In this document: piece after piece, positions 53,349 to 61,705 of the stretch
Layout: each line of letters opens with the position of its first letter
Position numbering within the stretch: position 1 is the stretch's first letter
Assembly (NCBI GenBank): GCA_023412495.1
Contig: JAEYNP010000036.1
Span: 62,001-126,000 of the forward strand
Direction of reading: 5' to 3'
From: Pseudomonadota bacterium
GTDB lineage: Bacteria; Desulfobacterota; Desulfobulbia; Desulfobulbales; Desulfocapsaceae
Length of the DNA: 64,000 nucleotides
Position numbers and translations under genes: made by a program
The notes under the pieces: model-generated
What the model saw: only the letters and a program-made list of their open reading frames with translations
What the model was told of the DNA's origin: nothing
The model's database searches: none

Positions 53349-54452
53349 TTATTCTTGACCCAAAGCCTTCCCAACCCGTTTTTCACCGCCGGCGTCCGGC
53401 CCGAACCCGTCGATTTTTTTCAGCTCGGCAAGAATGACCGGAATGGCCGGCGGAACCCGGAAAGTGTCGGAGCCGAGATTGCGGATGATGGTCACATGGG
53501 TGCCATGCACCTGGACCAGCGGCACACCGGACAGTCTCGCCGATTCCACCGAGACAAGACCATCGCCCACTTGGTCGACCATCTTCTCCACCAACGAATC
53601 AGAGGCCGTTTGAGGCAGCATGCTCTTCGGCACCGAAACCTCCGCCTCACTCGCCTCCCGCAGAATCGCCACGGTTTCTCCCAACTCGAAGGGATTGAGG
53701 ACCCCGGCGATGACCAGCATCCGGCCTGCGGCGGGCAAGGGTCGGCTGTTCAGTTCCGTCAGAAAGTCCGAGCCGGGATAAAGATCCTTTGCCGCCTCGC
53801 CCAGGCCGTCTGCGATCGGACGCAGCCAGTGAAAGCCCTTTTCCATACCGACGACCATCTGGTCACGAAGTTCCGTGAGCAGACGCAGGCGGGAAAAGAC
53901 CGAACCGTGGTTGGGGGTGCCAACCATAATGAAATGGGAAAGCGGCGGCACCAGCCCGTCCTCCCGAGCCTTTTCATAGCCGATCGCGGGACTGGTCAAC
54001 ATTTCTCTCGTCACCAGCCCGCCCATGCTGTGGGCGACGACCGCCACCGGAACTGCACCTTCCCGGACGGCGAACTCCTGCAGCTCTTTGAAAAACAGGA
54101 GCGAAGAATCTCGTACGAGCTGATCGTTGGGATAGCTCATCACAAAGACCCGAAAGCCTAGCCCGGCAAGGGCCGGGGCCAGGTCACACCAGATCAGGCC
54201 GGGATCGTCGAGGCCGTGGACGAGAATGACGGACCTCCCTTCCCTGCCGGCATTTTCACCACCACTGAGAAAGGGATGCAGACCGTACTCGCTACGCAGT
54301 GCGGCGAAGCTGTCGTGGAACTGCTCCTCCAGAGCCCCCCGAAGCTGGGCAAGCAAAGTTTCCTCCCCCCCTGCCCACAGGGTGTCGGCCTTCAGGCAAG
54401 TGAAGGTCAATGCGAAAAACATGATTGTGCCGATCAAGCGTCCCAAGCTCAC
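53349..54452 (-). CDS. Exported alpha/beta-hydrolase, PGAP1/lipase-like
   Basis: The 367-residue product starts with a signal peptide (TIMFFALTFTCLKADTLWA) and has the lipase-type motifs VILVHGLDDPGLIW (oxyanion hole) and the nucleophile elbow VAHSMGG, then VGTPNHGS and a C-terminal VHGTHVTI histidine. It resembles bacterial lipases with a PGAP1-like fold and would act on esters outside the cytoplasm. The start is GTG at 54452 with GGGGGA 4 nt upstream; TTG one codon earlier is the alternative. Confidence 0.75.
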   Translation of the reverse strand: MSLGRLIGTIMFFALTFTCLKADTLWAGGEETLLAQLRGALEEQFHDSFAALRSEYGLHPFLSGGENAGREGRSVILVHGLDDPGLIWCDLAPALAGLGFRVFVMSYPNDQLVRDSSLLFFKELQEFAVREGAVPVAVVAHSMGGLVTREMLTSPAIGYEKAREDGLVPPLSHFIMVGTPNHGSVFSRLRLLTELRDQMVVGMEKGFHWLRPIADGLGEAAKDLYPGSDFLTELNSRPLPAAGRMLVIAGVLNPFELGETVAILREASEAEVSVPKSMLPQTASDSLVEKMVDQVGDGLVSVESARLSGVPLVQVHGTHVTIIRNLGSDTFRVPPAIPVILAELKKIDGFGPDAGGEKRVGKALGQE

Positions 54453-54574
54453 CAATTCCCCCTTATCCGCCGATTTCTTGAAAAAACCGCTGCAATACGG
54501 TACATGTTAACCAACTCAAGACATTTTATAACACAATATTGGAGCATGCTCCAGATTTGCACGAGGAGATCCGC

Positions 54575-55090
54575 ATGTATCGATCGGCAGTTTGCCTTGT
54601 TATTCTTCTGTTCCTTGGCCTGGTCTTCGGCTGCGGGAAAAGAGAATCGGCGTCTTTGCCGACCCCGCCGAAAGGCATGGCGTTGGTCACCGTGGCCGAG
54701 GAGGAACTGAAGAGGCTCCCGCCGGAGGATAGAGAATTGCTCCTGCAGGTCATGAACTGGCTCGACCACGATCTCCGTCGCCGCCTGCGCGACCGGGGTT
54801 TCGAGGCCACCCTCCTGCGGGATATGAAAAACTACGCGGGCACCATGGGCCCGCTCCTTGTCATGAACATCCAATCCTTCGAGCCTGGAATGGCCGCCAA
54901 CTCGCAGCACCGCGAGGCCCGCGGCGTTCCTTCGGCACTTGTGGTCCGATACAGGCTCGAAGACGAACGCAGAGGCCTGCTCGACCAGTGGCAGGACGGG
55001 GCGGAGTCGATCAAGGGTGGCACCTACTGCGCCCGCATCCTGAACCGCAGGACGGTGGAAAAGGTTTCCGCCGCCTTCCGGGAACGCTGA
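54575..55090 (+). CDS. Lipoprotein of unknown function
   Basis: The 171-residue product has a lipoprotein signal with lipobox LVFGC (Cys20) and a soluble domain with a helical start (EEELKRLPPEDRELLLQVM) and a beta-rich end (LLVMNIQSFEPGMAANS...), loosely similar to DUF4410. GGAG lies 7 nt before the ATG at 54575. It is divergent from the lipase-like gene and 13 nt ahead of the PilZ gene. Confidence 0.6.
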   Translation: MYRSAVCLVILLFLGLVFGCGKRESASLPTPPKGMALVTVAEEELKRLPPEDRELLLQVMNWLDHDLRRRLRDRGFEATLLRDMKNYAGTMGPLLVMNIQSFEPGMAANSQHREARGVPSALVVRYRLEDERRGLLDQWQDGAESIKGGTYCARILNRRTVEKVSAAFRER

Positions 55091-55103
55091 TTTCCTGTTC
55101 GTC

Positions 55104-55517
55104 ATGAGCAAATTCCGTTCTTTTCGAGTGATCAACGGCAGGGCGCTGTTCAAGTGCCCGACCTGCAAATACAAACGGATGTACGCCATCCCCCCGGCCG
55201 TCCGCACCCGGACGCTGCGCTGCTTCAAATGCGGCGAGTCCACCCGCTGCATCTTTAATCGGCGGGCATTGGCACGAGAGCAGCAAAGCGGCAGGGTTCT
55301 GCTCCTCTGCAACGACGGCAGGGAAATCGAGGTCGATATCTTCGACATCTCCGGGGACGGCGTTGGCTTCGAGGTCCCGATCCGGGATATCATGAAGATC
55401 GAGATCGGCGGACAGGTCAACTTCAAATGCCAGTGGAACCCACTTCTGTTCGGTCAGAAGCGCTACATCATCCGCTCGATCAAGGAACAGCGTGTCGGAG
55501 CGGAGCGGGTGAAATAA
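55104..55517 (+). CDS. Zinc-ribbon protein with a PilZ domain
   Basis: The 137-residue protein has two CxxC pairs (CPTCKYK at 18-21 and CFKCGE at 40-43) that form a zinc ribbon, followed by a PilZ domain with the cyclic di-GMP motifs RRALAR (RxxxR) and DISGDGVGFE (DxSxxG). It probably binds cyclic di-GMP and changes conformation. It sits behind a lipoprotein gene and converges on the radical SAM gene. It has no clear ribosome-binding site. Confidence 0.75.
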   Translation: MSKFRSFRVINGRALFKCPTCKYKRMYAIPPAVRTRTLRCFKCGESTRCIFNRRALAREQQSGRVLLLCNDGREIEVDIFDISGDGVGFEVPIRDIMKIEIGGQVNFKCQWNPLLFGQKRYIIRSIKEQRVGAERVK

Positions 55518-55574
55518 AGTGAATCATTTCCCATTGCCGGCCGATCACATAGCCCCAACGTATGCCGAAGGCGA

Positions 55575-57092
55575 TTATGATCTGGCTTCTGGCTTCTGGT
55601 TTATGTCTTCTGATTTGCCGATCCGTCTGTTGGTGCTGGTAAAGCGAACGAAAGACGGCAGGTGGCGGAGAAACCGCAGCCAGCTGTCCGGAGATTTCCA
55701 GAGCATCGCCACATAACTCCACATCACCCGGGGCCGCTGAAAGTGGGACCGGTAGAAATCGACGAACAGCTCCTCCATCCGTTCCAGTTCCATGCCCCTG
55801 GGGATGAACTGGAACTGCATGCAGTCCATCTTCTCCCAATCTTCGTGGAAAATACCCATGCTCGCCCCGGCCTCCTTGATCTGCCGATAGACGGGCGAGC
55901 CGGGAAAGGGGGTGAACTTGGCCAGGTTGAAGTCGTCGATGGGCAGGGAATAAACGTATTTCTGGCTCTTCCTGATACTGGCCTCGGTCTCCCCCGGCAG
56001 GCCCATCATCAGCAGGCCCTTGACCCGGATGCCCGCCTTCTTGATGAGCAGGATCTTCTCCCGCATCATGGTCAGATCCGGGTTCTGGCGGTGGGCGGCC
56101 AGGAGATCCTCGTCCCCGGTCTCTATCCCTAAGCTGATCATCCAGCAGCCGGCCGCCTTCATCAACGCCAGCAGTCCGGCATCGAGATGCTCAGCCCGGG
56201 CGGCGCAGTTGAAGGTCATGCCGAGCGGGGCCTCCTTCACCATCCGGCAGAAATCGGCCACCCGCTCACGGTTGAAGGTGAACTGGTCGTCGTAGAAGTT
56301 GACGTGGCGGATGTCGTAGGTCTTCCGCAGGAAACTCAAGTGGCGGTAGAGGTAGTCGGCAGAATTGTAGCGGAAGCTCCTCTTGAAGACCGACCGGTCG
56401 CAGTAGCTGCAGGCGTAGGGGCAGCCGCGGCTGGACAGGCAGCTGGCGTTGGGGGCCTTGGGATAGTTGAAGATCGGCAGGGTATAGGCCTCCGGATAGC
56501 CGGCCAGCTTGGCATAATCGGGAAAAGGCAGGGTGTCGAGATCGAGCAGCTTCTTGCGCCGTCCGGTAAAGAAGGGCTTGCCGCCTGCGCCCCGCAGCAC
56601 GATGCTTGCCACGCGGTCGCGGGCCTCGGCGGGCGTTGCCAGAAGCTCGCGCAGGGTCTCCTCACCCTCGCCCACCACCACGTAGTCGATCACCGGATAA
56701 TTCTCCAGCACCTTCTCCTGCATGGCGGACACATGGACCCCGCCGAAGACGACCTTGATTTCGGGCAGTGTCTCCTTGGCCAGACGGGCCAGCCGCTCCC
56801 CGTCGAAAAAACTCGAGGTCGTGCAGGAAAAACCGATGAAGGGCGGCCGCTCCCTGAGCAGGTAGGCCGTGATCAGCTCGTCCGAATCCGGGTGGGCATA
56901 GCAGTCGATGATGTCGTTGGCAATGCCGTGGCTGGAGAGATAGGCCGAGATGGAAGCGAGGCCCAGCGGCGGCATGATATTGGCGATCCGCGAGATATCG
57001 TGCCGCGCCGCTTTGGCGCTGTAGCCCAGGGGATGGACCAGGAGGATGCCGGATGGCGACCGGGGGCCAGGGTTGTTCGCGCTCACGCTCAT
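55575..57092 (-). CDS. B12-binding-domain radical SAM protein
   Basis: The 505-residue protein has an N-terminal cobalamin-binding-like domain (about 15-165, VVFGGVHVSAMQEKVLENYP), a radical SAM barrel with the CxxxCxxC cluster motif in CPYACSYCD (about 215-230) and a C-terminal DUF4070-like region. Related enzymes do methylations or C-C bond chemistry on lipids, hopanoids and natural products. It overlaps the dehydratase gene by 4 nt and so belongs to the polyketide-like cluster. Its last residues (KPEARS) come from a short AGCCAGA tandem repeat. Confidence 0.8.
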   Translation of the reverse strand: MSVSANNPGPRSPSGILLVHPLGYSAKAARHDISRIANIMPPLGLASISAYLSSHGIANDIIDCYAHPDSDELITAYLLRERPPFIGFSCTTSSFFDGERLARLAKETLPEIKVVFGGVHVSAMQEKVLENYPVIDYVVVGEGEETLRELLATPAEARDRVASIVLRGAGGKPFFTGRRKKLLDLDTLPFPDYAKLAGYPEAYTLPIFNYPKAPNASCLSSRGCPYACSYCDRSVFKRSFRYNSADYLYRHLSFLRKTYDIRHVNFYDDQFTFNRERVADFCRMVKEAPLGMTFNCAARAEHLDAGLLALMKAAGCWMISLGIETGDEDLLAAHRQNPDLTMMREKILLIKKAGIRVKGLLMMGLPGETEASIRKSQKYVYSLPIDDFNLAKFTPFPGSPVYRQIKEAGASMGIFHEDWEKMDCMQFQFIPRGMELERMEELFVDFYRSHFQRPRVMWSYVAMLWKSPDSWLRFLRHLPSFVRFTSTNRRIGKSEDINQKPEARS

Positions 57093-57514
57093 GTTCCTTC
57101 CAAATGAGATTCAACGATGTAAACGAAAGAGCCGGCGGCCGCCGTAACCCCGTCCGCCCGTGTCAGTTTGAACGTTCCCGGCAGTCCGGCAGGGCTCGCG
57201 GCCAGGGCGATACTGACCGTCACCCGTTCATCCGGGCCGATCATGCCCTTGAATTTCGTCTTCTCGTACCTCAACGGCGCAAGTTTTTTCCCCACGGCGC
57301 ATTCGGCGAGCCAGCGCACCGCCGCCAGTTGGACGATGGCCGGCAGGATCGGCATTTCCGGGAAATGCCCGGCAAAGCCCACATAATCCGCCGGGAAGAC
57401 GAAGTCGGCGGAAGCCTGGATGCGTTCGCTCTCCTCTCCCTCGACCCGCCATCCCAGCCAGCAGAAGGGCAGCGCCCCATACAATGACTTATCCTCGCTC
57501 CTCGATTCGCTCAC
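57089..57514 (-). CDS. Hotdog-fold 3-hydroxyacyl-ACP dehydratase (FabA/FabZ-like)
   Basis: The 141-residue protein has the FabZ-type core FAGHFPEMPILPAIVQL with the catalytic-site histidine, and a following strand region KFKGMIGPDERVTVSI. The start is GTG at 57514, overlapping the stop of the lipoprotein gene (GTGA); a TTG 10 codons later with GAGG is an alternative. It resembles ApeI-type dehydratases of aryl-polyene clusters, which remove water during polyene chain growth. Confidence 0.75.
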   Translation of the reverse strand: MSESRSEDKSLYGALPFCWLGWRVEGEESERIQASADFVFPADYVGFAGHFPEMPILPAIVQLAAVRWLAECAVGKKLAPLRYEKTKFKGMIGPDERVTVSIALAASPAGLPGTFKLTRADGVTAAAGSFVYIVESHLEGT

Positions 57515-58077
57515 CGCCCTGTTTCCATACGTATGAGTTTCACCTTCACCCCCAGCCACGGCTGATGGTAGACCACAGCAGTCTCGCCCGTCCCCGCCGA
57601 TTCTCCCGACTCCCCGGTTATCCTCCAGACTATGAAGGGCCCGGCCTGGCCGTATTTGACGGCAGAGCCGTCCTCGCCCGCCTCGCGGCACAGCCGGTAG
57701 AACCAGGAACCGGCACAGGGCAGCCGGTCCGGCTCCTGCAGATAGATCCGGGCCAGGGCCTCGGCCAGAAACGGGGGCAGCCCCGATTCCCGCAGGGGCC
57801 CGCTCTCCTGCAGCATTTTGAAGCTGCCGTCCCCCGCCACCTCCGCCTGCAGCAGTTTCACCCCGGTTGCATCGAGAAGAACGTAATCGAGGCCGGAGGC
57901 CGTCTCCCGCACCCCCAAGAGACCGGAAAACCGTAATCTGTCCCAGCGCTCGATCCGGATATTCAGCAGGCGTCCCGGTCGATCTTCTCCGGGATCACCG
58001 GATGTAAAAACCGTCCGGGGCAGACTGCAGGAGAGCAAAAACGGCAGAGTGCAGCACAGCAGCAAAAACGTTCTCAT
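57511..58077 (-). CDS. DUF3261 lipoprotein
   Basis: The 188-residue product has a lipoprotein signal peptide (lipobox LLSC, Cys17) and a DUF3261-like domain (RIERWDRLRFSGLLGVRET, then LPPFLAEALARIYL). DUF3261 lipoproteins are regular members of aryl-polyene clusters and are thought to help move or anchor the lipid product in the outer membrane. It overlaps both neighbours by 4 nt. Confidence 0.75.
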   Translation of the reverse strand: MRTFLLLCCTLPFLLSCSLPRTVFTSGDPGEDRPGRLLNIRIERWDRLRFSGLLGVRETASGLDYVLLDATGVKLLQAEVAGDGSFKMLQESGPLRESGLPPFLAEALARIYLQEPDRLPCAGSWFYRLCREAGEDGSAVKYGQAGPFIVWRITGESGESAGTGETAVVYHQPWLGVKVKLIRMETGR

Positions 58078-60479
58078 CGACCCGCTTCCTTTTGGCCGAT
58101 TACCAGCAGTGACGGGCTGACCAGCAGCGCCGTCGGCCAGGATATGCCGATGCCTACCAGTACTGTCATGCCCAGGGCATGCAGGGCCGGATGGTGGGCA
58201 AAGGCGAGCACGCCGAAGCCGATCAGGGTGCTCACCGCGCAGAGGCTCACGCCCCGGACGGGCGCGCTTTCCGTCCCTGCCAGCTTGGCGCAGACGATGA
58301 AAATGCCGTAGTCGACGGAGAGGCCGATGACCATGACTCCCATGATGAGGTGCATCATATTCAATTGGCCGTCGGTCAGGTAGCAGAAAATGGACATGGC
58401 GGCCAGCGCCGATATCACCGGGGCAAGCGCCGCCGCCGCCGCGCGGCCGTTTCGGAACTCGAGGACGACCAGCAGGGTGATAATGAGCCCGGCGGCGAGC
58501 GACAAAGTGACCACATCATGGCGCAGCAGCCGTTCCACCTCCGCCCGCCATTTCTGGTTGGCAAGCACCGTGATCCCCGCCTCCCGCTCGTCGAATTCCA
58601 GAAGCTTCGCCAGCAGCCGGTCATCGATGGCGACGGTGGTCATGGCGAGATACGAGCCCTCCGCGGAATCGCCCTCGGCCGGAGTCTTCAGCATCGAGGA
58701 AAAGAGCGGCTGCAGCGGACCGCCCAGGAAGTTCTCCGGCGACAGGGGTTGCGGCTCCTCGTCCAACCATGCGAGAAATGGGTCGAAGGCCGTTTCGGCA
58801 AAGCCCCGGGCGGCGGCGGCCTCGGCGAATTGCCGGTCGAAGTCCGGCCGGTGGGTTGCCCAGAACTGGTGCCAGCCCTCACGGTTTTTCGCCTGCGCCG
58901 CAGGCCCCGGCAGGAGCGGGGCGAAGGACTGGAATTTTTCCGCCCCCTGCGTCTTGAGATACTGATATACAAAATAGTTGCGGTCGAGCATCTCCCCGAG
59001 ACTGTCGCCGGTGGCCAGGACGAAGGCCTGCTCCCCTCCTCCTCCCCATGTCGCGATAAAGCGGCGCTCGTCCTCCTTCACCCGGATATCGGGAACATCG
59101 AGCGCCCGCAGGTCGCCGTTGTAGTGCAGCTGCGGCCAGGACAGCGCGCCCAGGACCAGCAGCACCAGCCAGCCGAGCAGCACGAGACCGGGCCGCCTGG
59201 GGGTCAGGAAGGCCAGCCAGTTCACCTGCATGACTTTGCGCCGTTTTTTGGGACGAGCCGGGGCGATCGCCGGTATGACCAGACAGGCGCACACTGCCGC
59301 AAAGGCGATACCGAAGAAGGCCAGCAGCGCCATCTGCCGGTGACTCGGCACCTGTGAGAAGAGCAGCACCATGAATACCGAACCGGTGGTCACAAAGGCG
59401 TAGAGCATCGGCCTCGCAACCTTTCTTATCGCCTCGCGCGGGTTTCCCTCGTGCTCTCTCAGTGCGAAATAGAGGTGGATGGAATAATCGACGGCGATCC
59501 CCAGAAGGACGATGCCGAAGCCCAGGGCCAGGCCACTCAGCTTGCCGTGGAAGAACGTGGTGAGCCCGATGGCCATGGGTGCTGCGAGATACGGCACGCC
59601 CACCACCACCAAGGCCCGGATGTCGCGCAGGGCGAGGATGAACACCAGGGCCAGCAACACCGTGGCGATCGGCAGCAGCGTCCGCAGGTCCGCCTCTATC
59701 GATCGGCTGTTGGCAAGGGTATGGGGAAGACTGCCGATGACGCTCAGCTCGATGCCATCGGCGAGGGCCTCACGAGAGGCATCGGCGAGGATCTGCTCGA
59801 TCTCCTTGGCCTGGGACGAATCGGTGAGCGAGCCCTGGCTTTGAGCCACCAGGAGGCAACTCAGGCCGTCCTTGCTCATGAAAAAACCGTCGTCGATCCG
59901 CACCGAAAACTCAGAGCGCATGAGGTTCAGCTTCGTCAGCGCAAGCATCGTGAGACCCAGGGGATCGAACTGCACCTGCTGCTTGAGCGCTATCCCCGTC
60001 GGGCTGTTCAACAGGGCAAAAGATTTCTGCAGGCCGTTCTTTATGCCCTCCGGCGCAACCATGGCCTCCAGGGCCTGCAGATCGCCGGCCTCGAAGAGCA
60101 GCGGCAGGGACGGCTGCAGGCTGGCGAACAGGGAAAACTCGTAGCCCTCCGGCAGACGTGACAGGACATAGGAGAACCGCCCGCTCTCCGCCAGCAGATC
60201 GCCAAGTTTCCGGGTGCTTTCCTGTAGTGCATGCTTGCCTACCGGCGAGGGGATGCCGTCCGCATGGGCGGTGGAGACTGTGATATAGAGCCGATCGACC
60301 AGCCCCATCCGCTGCAGCATCCGCAGGTCGCCCCGCACCGCTTCGCCCGGCAGCAGGTCGAAGGCATCGTCGCTCAACCGCAGGTCGCGGCTGAAAAAGA
60401 GGCCGACGATGACAGCTGTGACAACGATGAACCAACGCAGGATTGCCGCCCTTCCAGGAGCCTGTCGGATTATAGCCAT
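58074..60479 (-). CDS. MMPL-family RND lipid exporter
   Basis: The 801-residue protein has 12 predicted spans in two halves, each with the MMPL-type aspartate-tyrosine motif (GIAVDYSIHLYF and GLSVDYGIFIVC), and two large periplasmic loops. It probably exports the lipid or polyene product made by the surrounding enzymes. The ATG at 60479 has GAGG 5 nt upstream; both the ribosome-binding site and the first codons (MAIIRQAP) lie inside the mobile palindromic element at 60456-60590. An alternative ATG 7 codons earlier is also inside the element. Confidence 0.85.
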   Translation of the reverse strand: MAIIRQAPGRAAILRWFIVVTAVIVGLFFSRDLRLSDDAFDLLPGEAVRGDLRMLQRMGLVDRLYITVSTAHADGIPSPVGKHALQESTRKLGDLLAESGRFSYVLSRLPEGYEFSLFASLQPSLPLLFEAGDLQALEAMVAPEGIKNGLQKSFALLNSPTGIALKQQVQFDPLGLTMLALTKLNLMRSEFSVRIDDGFFMSKDGLSCLLVAQSQGSLTDSSQAKEIEQILADASREALADGIELSVIGSLPHTLANSRSIEADLRTLLPIATVLLALVFILALRDIRALVVVGVPYLAAPMAIGLTTFFHGKLSGLALGFGIVLLGIAVDYSIHLYFALREHEGNPREAIRKVARPMLYAFVTTGSVFMVLLFSQVPSHRQMALLAFFGIAFAAVCACLVIPAIAPARPKKRRKVMQVNWLAFLTPRRPGLVLLGWLVLLVLGALSWPQLHYNGDLRALDVPDIRVKEDERRFIATWGGGGEQAFVLATGDSLGEMLDRNYFVYQYLKTQGAEKFQSFAPLLPGPAAQAKNREGWHQFWATHRPDFDRQFAEAAAARGFAETAFDPFLAWLDEEPQPLSPENFLGGPLQPLFSSMLKTPAEGDSAEGSYLAMTTVAIDDRLLAKLLEFDEREAGITVLANQKWRAEVERLLRHDVVTLSLAAGLIITLLVVLEFRNGRAAAAALAPVISALAAMSIFCYLTDGQLNMMHLIMGVMVIGLSVDYGIFIVCAKLAGTESAPVRGVSLCAVSTLIGFGVLAFAHHPALHALGMTVLVGIGISWPTALLVSPSLLVIGQKEAGR

Positions 60480-60590
60480 TTTTTCCTCGGATCGAGGCAT
60501 TTTCGAAAATTAAGCGCAGTCATATTACGAACATTAATTTTCGAAAATAACGAAGAGATGGGGAAAAAGAGCATAATCCGACAGGCTCCT
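60456..60590. mobile_element. 135-bp palindromic element, copy 2 (MITE-like)
   Basis: Perfect 18-bp terminal inverted repeats (AGGAGCCTGTCGGATTAT at 60456-60473 and its complement at 60573-60590) bound an AT-rich interior that aligns with copy 1 (2246-2390) in inverted orientation, including shared TCTTCGTTA and TGCCTCGATC segments. It lies inside an operon: its right end completes the LolA stop codon and its left end carries the ribosome-binding site and start codon of the MMPL gene. Confidence 0.85.
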
Positions 60591-61257
60591 AATCATCGGT
60601 GCCGCAGACAGTGAAGAGTATGTCCGGGGTGCTGCTGTTCAGCACATAGGACTGGAAACTGATCGTGGTGGAGTCGCCGCCGGGTTCGGCGATTTCGACC
60701 TTCTCGGGCTGGCGGGCGGTCTTGTTGAAGGTGATGGCGATGGTGGTGATGAATTTTGCCACCGCCTCCTCCTTCGGGGTGATGGCCAGCGTATTCGGCC
60801 CCGTTTTTTCCATGTTGTAGAGGAATTCGAGCCTCGAGTAATCGCCCCCCAGCCACAGCCAAAGCTGTTCGGCCACGGTCCGCATGATCGGGTCGGAACC
60901 GAGATCGAAACTCACCGGAGGGGCGTCGGCGTTGCAGCGCATTCCTCGCTCGCCGCTGAAGATCAGTACCGAAGGCACGGGCGAGGTGAACTCCCAGCGC
61001 AGCCGATCGGGCCGGACCACGGTGAGGGATCCATGGAAGATCACGGGTTCGGTGAAGAGAGCGAGCTTTCTCTCCTGGACGAAGGAGCTTGAGAAGGACC
61101 TGACCTCATCGGAGGCATCCTGGATCTCCTTCAAAAAACTCTGCAGTTCTTCATCCGAAGAAACCGCCTGCGACGCCGCCCCCAGGACCAGCAGGAAACA
61201 ACACAGCAAAGAGGCCGAAAGACGACTGAAAAATCTTAAACAATCACTGCTATTCAT
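60589..61257 (-). CDS. LolA-like outer-membrane lipoprotein carrier of the cluster
   Basis: The 222-residue product has a signal peptide (SASLLCCFLLVLGAASQA) and a LolA-like half-barrel domain (SFSSSFVQERKLALF, HGSLTVVRPDRLRWEF, VLIFSGERG). In aryl-polyene clusters such proteins are thought to shuttle the lipid product across the periplasm. The ATG overlaps the dehydratase stop by 8 nt. The stop TAG (60589-60591) is two-thirds mobile-element sequence, so the native C-terminus may be slightly altered. Confidence 0.75.
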   Translation of the reverse strand: MNSSDCLRFFSRLSASLLCCFLLVLGAASQAVSSDEELQSFLKEIQDASDEVRSFSSSFVQERKLALFTEPVIFHGSLTVVRPDRLRWEFTSPVPSVLIFSGERGMRCNADAPPVSFDLGSDPIMRTVAEQLWLWLGGDYSRLEFLYNMEKTGPNTLAITPKEEAVAKFITTIAITFNKTARQPEKVEIAEPGGDSTTISFQSYVLNSSTPDILFTVCGTDD

Positions 61258-61705
61258 TGGGGCCGACGTCCTCCCACACTTTGATATCGCCTGCGGCGAG
61301 CAGCTCCGAATCGTCGAAGACCTCGCCGTGGATGACCTTGAGCGCGCCCAAGGCAATTTTTTCTTCCGTTTCGATCCGCACCGTCCTGCCCGAAATGGCC
61401 CGGCCGGGAAAGGTGAAGCCATCGATGCCCGCAAGCATGCCGCCGCGGACCGGCCGGCCGAGGACCAGGCCGTCGTAGCCGCTGGAGACGGCCGCAGCCT
61501 GGGCGATGAGCTCGATGAGATACTCCGGCATGAGGCGGCCCTCCGAGAGGCCGAGGCCGGCCTCGGGCAACGTTGCCATAACGGTCGCCCGGCCGCCCTC
61601 CCTGGCCGCCAGGGTCTCCACCAGGAGCATCGGCGGGCGATGGGGGGAAAGCCCCTCCGCCGGGCACGGCAGGACGGGGGCGGCAGAGGATTGCAGCCCT
61701 GTCAC
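61250..61705 (-). CDS. Hotdog-fold 3-hydroxyacyl-ACP dehydratase
   Basis: The 151-residue protein resembles ApeP/FabA-type hotdog dehydratases: HRPPMLLVETL near the start, PEYLIELIAQAAAVSSG in the central helix and GTLAGIDGFTFPGRAISG-like strands (here GMLAGIDGFTF). It starts with GTG overlapping the ketosynthase stop (GTGA). With the second dehydratase at 57 kb it gives the cluster two such enzymes, as is normal for polyene makers. Confidence 0.75.
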   Translation of the reverse strand: MTGLQSSAAPVLPCPAEGLSPHRPPMLLVETLAAREGGRATVMATLPEAGLGLSEGRLMPEYLIELIAQAAAVSSGYDGLVLGRPVRGGMLAGIDGFTFPGRAISGRTVRIETEEKIALGALKVIHGEVFDDSELLAAGDIKVWEDVGPNE

